A program made the position numbers and the translations under genes. A stretch of 9,419 nucleotides of DNA, taken from NCBI GenBank assembly GCA_937871355.1, contig CALMPX010000229.1, positions 1-9,419 on the forward strand, given 5' to 3'. Under the pieces are notes generated by a model. It had not been told where the DNA came from. It saw only the letters and a program-made list of their open reading frames with translations, and ran no database searches. Of the stretch, positions 1-6,493 are shown piece by piece (position 1 is the first letter of the stretch; each line of letters begins with the position of its first letter). This DNA is from an uncultured Bdellovibrio sp. GTDB lineage: Bacteria; Bdellovibrionota; Bdellovibrionia; Bdellovibrionales; Bdellovibrionaceae.

Positions 1-665
1 AAACGACCATCGTATTTTTTCAAAATTGTATTTTTTGTTGAAAGATATAAAGGCCATTTTTTTGCCAAGGCCGTGTTAAAACATGAACGAGCAAAACCCA
101 TGATCGATTCATCAGTGTTGTACATAGCAAGTGCTACGCCATCACCTTTAAAATTATAAACTTCATGAGAAATGGTGTCTCCGCCGCCTTCAGGTTGGAA
201 AGTAATGGTTAATTTACCTTTTCCTTTAGTCACGAAATCAGTGGCACGGTATTGATCACCGAAAGCATGGCGACCGATACAAATCGGTGCGGTCCAGTTA
301 GGGACTAAACGAGGGACGTTTTTACAAATGATCGGTTCACGGAATACAGTGCCATCTAAAATATTACGAATCGTTCCGTTAGGAGATTTCCACATTTGTT
401 TTAATTTGAATTCAGTGACACGTTGCTCGTCCGGAGTAATCGTCGCGCATTTGATACCCACGTTATATTTTTTGATGGCTTCAGCTGAGTCAACCGTCAC
501 TTGGTCATTTGTGAGATCACGATTTTCCATACCTAAATCATAATATTTAATGTCGATATCTAAGTAAGGCAGGATCAATTTATCTTTAATGAATTTCCAG
601 ATGATACGAGTCATTTCATCGCCGTCTAATTCAACCACAGGATTGGCTACTTTGATTTTTTGCAT
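1..665 (-). CDS. icd: NADP-dependent isocitrate dehydrogenase, eukaryote-like homodimeric type (partial, C-terminus off window)
   Basis: Oxidatively decarboxylates isocitrate to 2-oxoglutarate with NADP in the cytoplasmic TCA cycle. My translation of the minus strand from the ATG at 665 gives 221 residues before the window edge; the family is about 400-410 residues, so roughly half is present. It matches the animal/plant IDH1/IDH2 subfamily rather than the E. coli Icd type: VELDGDEMTRIIW near residues 11-23, the isocitrate-binding SPNGTIRN at 94-101 (S94, N96, R100), R109, and IGRHAFGDQYRATDF at 130-144 with R132 and Y139, residue numbers that coincide with human IDH1. STKNTILKKYDGR at 209-221 carries the active-site lysine (K211, human K212). 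The start is supported by AGAGG four bases upstream (complement of about 670-674). The gene is divergent from aroB. Family assignment is secure; the symbol is by function. Confidence 0.95.
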   Translation of the reverse strand, partial: MQKIKVANPVVELDGDEMTRIIWKFIKDKLILPYLDIDIKYYDLGMENRDLTNDQVTVDSAEAIKKYNVGIKCATITPDEQRVTEFKLKQMWKSPNGTIRNILDGTVFREPIICKNVPRLVPNWTAPICIGRHAFGDQYRATDFVTKGKGKLTITFQPEGGGDTISHEVYNFKGDGVALAMYNTDESIMGFARSCFNTALAKKWPLYLSTKNTILKKYDGR

Positions 666-778
666 AAGTCCTCTTTCGTGTAATATTGCTTTATAATTTA
701 AGAAATAACCCTATGCTTTTATATCTGGTTTTGCACTGTCTAACGCTTGATATCGTAGAGAGAAAAGGCTAGTTTATA
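666..778. promoter_or_regulatory. Divergent intergenic region between icd and aroB
   Basis: This 113-base AT-rich gap must hold the promoters for the minus-strand icd gene and the plus-strand shikimate operon, since both genes start here and face away from each other. A perfect TATAAT lies at 692-697 on the plus strand, but nothing resembling TTGACA sits 16-18 bases upstream. A TTGCAC at 731-736 has only a poor -10 candidate (TATCGT at 751-756, spacing 14). I therefore do not assign individual promoter boxes. No strong inverted repeat or leader-peptide/attenuator structure was seen, so amino-acid attenuation is not evident. Confidence 0.35.
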
Positions 779-1804
779 GTGATGAGAAAAAACCAAGTTC
801 TTTACTCTAAAAAATGGCCAGCTTTATCCGAGTTTCCACCTGAAACAATTTTATTTTATGATAAAAAAACGTTGAAGCAGGCTTTCATTAAGACTTGGGT
901 TTCTCGGTTTAAATATAAAATTGCACTAAATGCAGGCGAGTCCTTAAAAACTCTTCATTCCTATTCGGCTACAGTGAATCAAATTCAAAAAATGACTCAA
1001 ACTTTTGGCATCGGGGGCTCTCAGTTAACCTTCGTCGCCTTGGGTGGTGGTTCTGTGGGCGATTTCGTCGGATTTTTGGCTTCAACCTATCAGCGCGGTC
1101 GCAAGTTTGTTTCGATTCCTTCAACGTGGTTGGCCGCTATTGATTCGGCTCATGGTGGGAAAAATGGCCTTAATTTGAACGGAGCTAAAAATCAAATCGG
1201 TACTTTTTATCCGGCAGATAAAATTTATATCTGTGAAGCTGTTTTAAAAACACTACCGGCCGTAGCTTTGAACGATGCTTACGCCGAAGCCTTGAAGATT
1301 TGTATGATTAATCGTCCTCAGGTTTTTTTTAAAATTTCTAAAAACCATAAATCGCTTTGCCAGTATCTGCCTCAATTAATCCAAGGTAAATATGATATTG
1401 TGACAAAAGACCCTTTGGAAAAAAAAGGTCTACGTAAACTTCTCAATCTGGGCCATACGGTAGGACATGTATTTGAATCGATACATGGGTTGTCACATGG
1501 ACAAGCCGTATTCTTTGGAATGCTTTTTTCCTTACGCTTTAGTTTGAAGAAAAAAATGATCACTTGGGATGAATTTCAATTTATTTCAGAAAAACTATTT
1601 TCTATTCAAACACCCATGACCTATCAAGAAGCGCTTCGTATGCCCATGGCGCAAGTTAAAGCAAGATTGATGCAAGATAAAAAAATGACGACTGATGAAA
1701 ATATAGATTTTATTTTTATTCGAGCCTTGGGCAAAACTTTTTTGAAATCAGTTACAGTGGATGAGTTGATTAAAGAACTTTTAAGGCAACAGCGGGAGCT
1801 CTAG
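779..1804 (+). CDS. aroB: 3-dehydroquinate synthase
   Basis: Second shikimate step: converts DAHP to 3-dehydroquinate using catalytic NAD and a metal ion. Visible signatures are the NAD-binding GGGSVGD at residues 89-95, YQRG with R106, the substrate lysine in DSAHGGK (K128), KN at 137-138, and the C-terminal metal site: E170 in YAEALK, H226 in LNLGHTVGH, and H240 in HGQAV. R219 and N223, also expected at the active site, are present. At 341 residues it is a little shorter than the usual 350-390. The start is GTG 779 or the adjacent ATG 782; an AAGG at 765-768 favours the GTG slightly. The stop (TAG, 1802-1804) shares its G with the GTG start of aroA, so translation is probably coupled. It is the first gene of the aroB-aroA-aroKDE-aroC operon. 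Confidence 0.95.
   Translation: MMRKNQVLYSKKWPALSEFPPETILFYDKKTLKQAFIKTWVSRFKYKIALNAGESLKTLHSYSATVNQIQKMTQTFGIGGSQLTFVALGGGSVGDFVGFLASTYQRGRKFVSIPSTWLAAIDSAHGGKNGLNLNGAKNQIGTFYPADKIYICEAVLKTLPAVALNDAYAEALKICMINRPQVFFKISKNHKSLCQYLPQLIQGKYDIVTKDPLEKKGLRKLLNLGHTVGHVFESIHGLSHGQAVFFGMLFSLRFSLKKKMITWDEFQFISEKLFSIQTPMTYQEALRMPMAQVKARLMQDKKMTTDENIDFIFIRALGKTFLKSVTVDELIKELLRQQREL
1794..1798 (+). promoter_or_regulatory. Ribosome binding site of aroA
   Basis: GGGAG lies inside the last codons of aroB, five bases before the GTG at 1804. It decides the unusual GTG start of aroA and supports independent re-initiation at the one-base TAGTG overlap, rather than a frameshifted fusion. Confidence 0.6.
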
Positions 1805-2985
1805 TGTTTAATTTTCACGGGAAATTAGATATTTCTAAATCATGGATGAACCGAGCGTTGATTATACAATCGTTTAATCCAGGTGCTATTTCTATCGAGG
1901 GAAGTTCTTCATCCCAAGATGTTCTTTTGCTGCAGCAGGCTTTAATCGACTTAAGCAACAGTAAAAAAGAATTTCACGCAGGCCTCGGTGGTACAACTTT
2001 TCGCTTCTTAGCTTTGCGTGTTTCCCGCCATGTCGGTGAATTTTTTATTCATGCCGAGCCCGCATTGTTAGCTCGTCCACAACAGGAACTCTTAAATATT
2101 TTTGAGCAGTTAGGTGTGCAGGCTCAATTTGAAGATCAGGGTCTGCGTATCAAATCTCAAGGCTGGAAAGAGCCCAAAGGAATATTGAAGGTATGCACTA
2201 ATGAATCCTCTCAGTTTTTATCGGCGGTTTTATTAAGCTCAGTGAATCTTAGTTTTGATCTTCATATTCGTATCGAAGACGAAGTCATTTCAGCGGATTA
2301 TTTTAAATACACCTTACAGCTTTTAAAACAGTGTGGCATTAATGCCATTGAATTTGAAGATTCTATTTTTATTGCAAAAGAGCAAAAACTAACGCGTATG
2401 ACATTACAGGGTGAAGTCGACGTCAGTTCAGCTTTCAGTCTCGTCGTTGCCGCCGTGTTTGATGGATCAGTTAAAATTGAAAACTGGTGTAGTGAGACAC
2501 TTCAACCAGATATTCAGTTTCTCAAATTTTTCCAACGCATGGGTATTCAATTTGAAATTCAAGGATGTACTTTTAAAATCAGTCAACAGCATAGCTATAA
2601 GAATTTAAGCGCCAATTTAAATGGCTGCCCTGATTTGTTTCCAGTCTTAGCGGCGCTGTGCGCGTTCTCTAAAGGTGAAAGTCATCTGTATGGTGCGACC
2701 CAATTAAAATTTAAAGAATCGGATCGTATTTTAAAAACCACGGAGCTTTTAAAAAAGTGTGGATTCGAAGTTCAAGAGCTGGAAGATGGTATAAGAATTA
2801 AGGGTCATCCTGATATGCAGTATACTTTGAAAAAAGAAATTTTATTCAATCCTGAGCATGATCATCGCATGGCTATGGCTGCCGCTATTTTAAAACTGCG
2901 TGGTTTCCCCGTACGATTGACTCATCCGGAAGTAGTTAATAAAAGTTATCCTCAGTTTTATAAACATATCGGATTAGATTTATGA
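1804..2985 (+). CDS. aroA: 3-phosphoshikimate 1-carboxyvinyltransferase (EPSP synthase)
   Basis: Transfers the enolpyruvyl group of PEP to shikimate-3-phosphate. The whole family pattern can be followed: SKSWMNRA at residues 11-18 (K12, S13, R17), GGTTFRFL at 62-69, ARP at 90-92, SSQFLSA at 135-141, DVSSAF at 206-211, catalytic D277 in CPDLFP, catalytic E305 in KFKESDRI (302-309), DHRMAMA at 353-359, and the late lysine K380 in NKSYPQF. The length of 393 is shorter than the roughly 427 of E. coli AroA. The glycine loop reads GLGGT where most enzymes have GNAGT or GNSGT. The start is GTG 1804, preceded by GGGAG. The TGA stop overlaps the ATG of the next gene as ATGA. Second gene of the operon. 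Confidence 0.94.
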   Translation: MFNFHGKLDISKSWMNRALIIQSFNPGAISIEGSSSSQDVLLLQQALIDLSNSKKEFHAGLGGTTFRFLALRVSRHVGEFFIHAEPALLARPQQELLNIFEQLGVQAQFEDQGLRIKSQGWKEPKGILKVCTNESSQFLSAVLLSSVNLSFDLHIRIEDEVISADYFKYTLQLLKQCGINAIEFEDSIFIAKEQKLTRMTLQGEVDVSSAFSLVVAAVFDGSVKIENWCSETLQPDIQFLKFFQRMGIQFEIQGCTFKISQQHSYKNLSANLNGCPDLFPVLAALCAFSKGESHLYGATQLKFKESDRILKTTELLKKCGFEVQELEDGIRIKGHPDMQYTLKKEILFNPEHDHRMAMAAAILKLRGFPVRLTHPEVVNKSYPQFYKHIGLDL

Positions 2986-4646
2986 AGCGCGCTTTGATCG
3001 GTCATCGTGGAGTCGGAAAAAGTTCTTTGTTGCAAAGACATAAAGAGTATTTTCCTGGAGTTCCTGCGTTTGATTTAGATCACGAGATCGAAAAGAACAC
3101 CGGAAAAAATATTGCTGACATTTTTTCTAATGAAGGCGAAGAATCTTTTCGTTGTCATGAATTAGAAACGTTTAATAAGTTGTTAAGCCTCGATCATTTT
3201 GTTATTGCAGTCGGTGGAGGATTTAATCCCGAAAATATTCCAAAACAAGTAGAGACTATTTTCGTTTCTCGCCGAACGGATGCAGATGGGCGTCTTTTTC
3301 TCAATCGACCTAAAATTAATTCAGAGTTAAGCGATTTGGATGATTCTCTTGTTTTATATCAAGCTCGGCATCAAAACTTTCTTAAACGTGCTGATTTCAT
3401 TTATCAAATGCCGGAAGGCCTTAAAGATTTTGACCAAATTGAATTTGAAATTTTATCACGTACGACAACCTGTCATATAAAATCTTATCTGACGGTTTAT
3501 AAAAAGACTGTCTTCGAATTGCAACATCAATTTTTAGAGTTGCGCACAGATATTTTTTCACAAGAAGAAATTCAGGAAATCGTTTCGCAAAACTCGGAAA
3601 AAGATTATTTGATTTCTTATCGATCAAGTCAAAATACTCAGCCTTTTGCCGTGACTGGTAATAAAGTGATTTATGACTGGGGTTTAGAGCTAGGAAATCC
3701 TCCTAAGGATTTTTTGAGTTTTAATAATATGATTTCGATTCACGATGGAAAAATTGAAGAGGGGATTGAAAAGCTGGCTTTGTATCCTCAAACACTTTTA
3801 AAATTATGCCCCGTCATTGATTCCTGGGAAGAACTTATTTTGGGTTATCGTTGGCAGCAAGAAAATCCAACAGCACGTCATTTTTTACCTCGGACGCATC
3901 AAGGCCCATCAAAATACCGCTGGTTTCGTATTTTGGCCGAGCAGTTTCAAAAAATTAATTTCGTTCATGGCTTTACTGATATCGACGATCAACCTTCTTG
4001 GTATGAATTACTGAAACACCAAGACAACAAAAACTTCGGTGCTGTTTTGGGAAATCCTATTCATCATTCACGATCAGTTACGGAACAAGACGTTCTTGCC
4101 ATCCCCATTGAAGAAAAAGATTTCGCTATCGCTTTAAAATTTTTAACGGAGCTCGGGATGAATCGAGCGGCCGTCACCAGCCCTTTAAAAAAAGTAGCCG
4201 GAGATGTGAATACGCTTGTTTTAAAAAATAAACAATGGGTCGGGACATCGACGGACCACTATGGTTTTCAAAAATTAGTCGAACAGATTCCCGTCGAACT
4301 TTTAAATTCGGTTGCGGTGTGGGGCGGTGAAGGGGTCCTTCCGGCTTTAAAAAAAGAAATTCCAAACATACATTGTTTTTCAGCTCGTAGTGGCAAATTA
4401 AAAACTGCCGATATGATAAAAAATCCACTAGTTTTAATCTGGGCCGCTCCGCGAACGCCGGAAGTTCAATTTCCGCAATCCATTTACCCTGATTGGAATC
4501 CGCAAATCATTTTAGATCTTAATTACACAGATCATTCTTTAGGAATTGAATGTGCCAAAAAATACCATTGTAAATATGTTTCAGGTCTTGTGATGTTTTT
4601 GGAACAGGCACGATATCAAAGAGAGTTTTGGAAGGAAAATCTATGA
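2982..4646 (+). CDS. Fused shikimate kinase - type I 3-dehydroquinate dehydratase - shikimate dehydrogenase
   Basis: A 554-residue protein with three shikimate domains in the order AroK-AroD-AroE. Residues 1 to about 165 are a shikimate kinase: Walker A GHRGVGKS (7-14), FDLD with D31/D33, FR..E (R57, E60), VGGG (77-80), and R129 near the lid end. About 178-345 resembles type I dehydroquinate dehydratase: ELRTD (E186, R188, D190), R214, ISIHD with the catalytic-type H254, and LLKL with the Schiff-base-type K274. The family's later Glu and Gln binding residues are not obvious. About 352-554 is a short shikimate dehydrogenase: GNPIHHSRS (357-365), VTSPLK with K403, VNTL (N410), STD (D425), a GGEG nucleotide loop (448-451), LDLNY, and GLVMFLEQA. 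Its ATG overlaps the aroA stop by four bases and its TGA overlaps aroC. Kinase and dehydrogenase are clear; the middle domain is recognised by motif order and spacing, with less certainty. Confidence 0.87.
   Translation: MKRALIGHRGVGKSSLLQRHKEYFPGVPAFDLDHEIEKNTGKNIADIFSNEGEESFRCHELETFNKLLSLDHFVIAVGGGFNPENIPKQVETIFVSRRTDADGRLFLNRPKINSELSDLDDSLVLYQARHQNFLKRADFIYQMPEGLKDFDQIEFEILSRTTTCHIKSYLTVYKKTVFELQHQFLELRTDIFSQEEIQEIVSQNSEKDYLISYRSSQNTQPFAVTGNKVIYDWGLELGNPPKDFLSFNNMISIHDGKIEEGIEKLALYPQTLLKLCPVIDSWEELILGYRWQQENPTARHFLPRTHQGPSKYRWFRILAEQFQKINFVHGFTDIDDQPSWYELLKHQDNKNFGAVLGNPIHHSRSVTEQDVLAIPIEEKDFAIALKFLTELGMNRAAVTSPLKKVAGDVNTLVLKNKQWVGTSTDHYGFQKLVEQIPVELLNSVAVWGGEGVLPALKKEIPNIHCFSARSGKLKTADMIKNPLVLIWAAPRTPEVQFPQSIYPDWNPQIILDLNYTDHSLGIECAKKYHCKYVSGLVMFLEQARYQREFWKENL
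4630..4636 (+). promoter_or_regulatory. Ribosome binding site of aroC
   Basis: GGAAGGA sits six bases before ATG 4643 and within the end of the aroK-D-E gene. It decides the aroC start: an upstream in-frame TTG at 4628 overlaps this site and would add five residues absent from chorismate synthases. Confidence 0.75.
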
Positions 4647-5608
4647 GCGCCAATATTTTTGGAGAACGTTTTAAAGTTATGAGTTTTGGAGAAAGTCATG
4701 GACCAGCTTATGGCGTTGTTATTGAAGGCCTGCCTGCTGGAATTGAAATTGATGAACAGCTTTTAAATAAGAATATGCAACGCCGTAAACCGGGCCAAGG
4801 TGAACACACAACGGCACGAAGTGAAAGCGATCAGCCAGAAATTCTCAGTGGCGTATTCGAGGGTAAATCTTTAGGAACACCGATTGCCGTTATCGTTCGA
4901 AATTCAGATCAGCGTTCAACTGATTACGATCAAATTAGAAATGCACCTCGCATTGGTCATGCTGATGATGTGTGGAAAAATAAATTTGGACATGCCGATC
5001 ATCGCGGTGGGGGAAGATCTTCAGGGCGTGAAACTTTATGCCGTGTGATAGCTGGATCGTTTGCTCAGATGCTTTTTCAAAGTCTCAATTTAAAAACAGA
5101 CGTTTTCGCTTTTGCTGAACAAATTGGTCAGCACAAATTAGCTGAAAGTACGGAATTACCAGAAAACATTAAAACTTTCTTAAGTGATGCTAAGTCAAGC
5201 GGCGAAAGCTACGGCGGGATTGTTAAATGCCGTATAAGACAAGCTCCGCAAAATTTAGGTCAGCCTGTTTTTCATAAACTCAAATCAGATTTGGCTTCGG
5301 CGATGATAGGTCTTGGTGCAGTGGAAGGTTTTGAATTCGGAGCCGGTTTTGCTTCGGTCGATTTAAAAGGAACAGATTTTCATTCTACGGCTGACTCAGT
5401 TAACTATGGCGGAATCCGCGGTGGTATTTCGACGGGTGAAGAAATCATTTTTAGAATCGCTTTTAAACCGACCTCATCGATCACTGACGTGGCTAAAAAA
5501 GGTCGCCATGATCCTTGTATTATTCCGCGGGCTTTACCTGTGGTTGAAGCCATGGCGTGGTGTGTTTTGGCAGATCATTTATTGTGGATGCGAACGGATA
5601 AAATTTAA
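4643..5608 (+). CDS. aroC: Chorismate synthase
   Basis: Last step: converts EPSP to chorismate, requiring reduced FMN. Starting at ATG 4643 the protein has 321 residues (about 350-390 is usual) and begins, as the family does, with the fold-entry segment before FGESHG (15-20, H19). RRKPGQG at 47-53, TDYDQIRN, GHAD at 105-108, HRGGGRSSGRE at 120-130, NYGGIRGGIS (254-263), KPTSSI (275-280) and GRHDPC (287-292) are all present. Two small deviations: the usual RPGHAD is RIGHAD, and the usual AVKG is AVEG (226-229). The shorter length comes from missing loop material in the C-terminal half. The ATGA overlap with the fusion gene indicates coupling. Last gene of the operon, overlapping the convergent proC stop by four bases. 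Confidence 0.96.
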   Translation: MSANIFGERFKVMSFGESHGPAYGVVIEGLPAGIEIDEQLLNKNMQRRKPGQGEHTTARSESDQPEILSGVFEGKSLGTPIAVIVRNSDQRSTDYDQIRNAPRIGHADDVWKNKFGHADHRGGGRSSGRETLCRVIAGSFAQMLFQSLNLKTDVFAFAEQIGQHKLAESTELPENIKTFLSDAKSSGESYGGIVKCRIRQAPQNLGQPVFHKLKSDLASAMIGLGAVEGFEFGAGFASVDLKGTDFHSTADSVNYGGIRGGISTGEEIIFRIAFKPTSSITDVAKKGRHDPCIIPRALPVVEAMAWCVLADHLLWMRTDKI

Positions 5609-6444
5609 ACCTGATTTTGTCTAGAAATTTCCTGCGAGCGCATCGATGCTTTTTCAAAACTAATACGTAATGCGCGTTCAATTTCTAATTCGCGCATTGA
5701 ATTTAATCCGGCCGCGGTCACGCCTTTTTTAGAGGTGACTCGTTGTTGAAGTTCTTCGATGTCGATTCCTGCCGACTGAGCTGCTAATAAAGAGGCTCCT
5801 AGGAAAGTTTCAATAGTCATTTGTTTTGATTCTTCGTCGGTGAAACCGCGTTCTTGAATCCAGTCTTGCCAGTACATCATCATTTCAAAAACGAAACCGG
5901 TCCCGCTTGAGCAAGAAACCATCAAAGCATCGAATTGGTCTTCGGTGTCCACATCGAGCATCACACCTAAGCTTTTAAAGATATCATGAATTAAATCAGA
6001 ACCGGATTCGTCCATATTTTGCGTGAGTAATCCAATTACGCCGCGTCCGATTAAAGCCGGAGTATTGGGCATCATGCGAGCAAGTCTTCCCGTAGGAACT
6101 ATTTTTTCTAAGGCGTTGATATTGATTCCCGCAGCCAGAGAAATAATAATTTGTTCCTCGCGGAATTTTTCTGAAATCTCGCTGATAGCGGCAGGCAAAT
6201 CTTGAGGCTTCATTGCTAAAATAATGATGTCGCATTCATCAACGATTTCTTCGTTGTATTGTCGCGCATTTAATTCGGGATAGAGTTCTTTCAGTTTAAC
6301 GAGTTTTCCCGGTGTGCGGTTCGAAACGTAAATTTGACTATTTTTAATCTGCTTGGATTCAAGGATACCCTTGATCAACGCTTGAGTCATGTTACCAGCA
6401 CCAATAAAACCAATTTTGATTATTTTCATTAAAGGATGAGTCAT
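5605..6444 (-). CDS. proC: Pyrroline-5-carboxylate reductase
   Basis: Reduces 1-pyrroline-5-carboxylate to L-proline with NAD(P)H. The 279-residue protein opens with a Rossmann loop, IGFIGAGNM (11-19), then LAMKPQ (76-81), SLAAGI (102-107) and RMMPNTPALIGRGV (123-136), all typical. The C-terminal dimer and substrate region aligns but deviates: CSSGTGF (178-184) stands where SGSGPAY is usual, and VTSKKGVTAAG (236-246) where VTSPGGTT is usual. Starts at 6444 and 6429 (MKIIKIGF) are both possible; neither has a clear Shine-Dalgarno sequence, and the second gives a more typical N-terminus. The 49-base gap after yggS shows no terminator, so it is probably the last gene of a maf-yggS-proC transcript; yggS next to proC is a common bacterial pairing. 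Confidence 0.9.
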   Translation of the reverse strand: MTHPLMKIIKIGFIGAGNMTQALIKGILESKQIKNSQIYVSNRTPGKLVKLKELYPELNARQYNEEIVDECDIIILAMKPQDLPAAISEISEKFREEQIIISLAAGININALEKIVPTGRLARMMPNTPALIGRGVIGLLTQNMDESGSDLIHDIFKSLGVMLDVDTEDQFDALMVSCSSGTGFVFEMMMYWQDWIQERGFTDEESKQMTIETFLGASLLAAQSAGIDIEELQQRVTSKKGVTAAGLNSMRELEIERALRISFEKASMRSQEISRQNQV

Positions 6445-6493
6445 GAGAAAATTATGGGCGCGATCCTGTTGAAAATCAATTGGATAACAAAAA

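Noticed and set aside
692..697. Perfect TATAAT as the aroB promoter -10
   Set aside because: No -35-like hexamer at suitable spacing and no extended -10; in such an AT-rich gap the match may be chance.
1785..2990. Programmed frameshifting that would join AroB, AroA and the fusion into one AROM-like chain
   Set aside because: Both downstream frames are in the -1 relation, but no X-XXY-YYZ slippery heptamer is seen at either junction. GGGAG before aroA and the ATGA overlap explain the layout by re-initiation.
3421..4428. Antisense open frames inside the aroK-D-E gene
   Set aside because: They show no recognisable domain and lie opposite a strongly motif-supported gene; they are explained as shadows of it.
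4628..4645. Upstream TTG start for aroC adding five residues
   Set aside because: The TTG overlaps the GGAAGGA ribosome binding site, and ATG 4643 gives the usual family N-terminus.
5640..5654. GCATCGATGC palindrome followed by TTTTT as a terminator for aroC
   Set aside because: The palindrome has no spacer, so a real hairpin would have only about three base pairs. It also lies inside the proC coding sequence.
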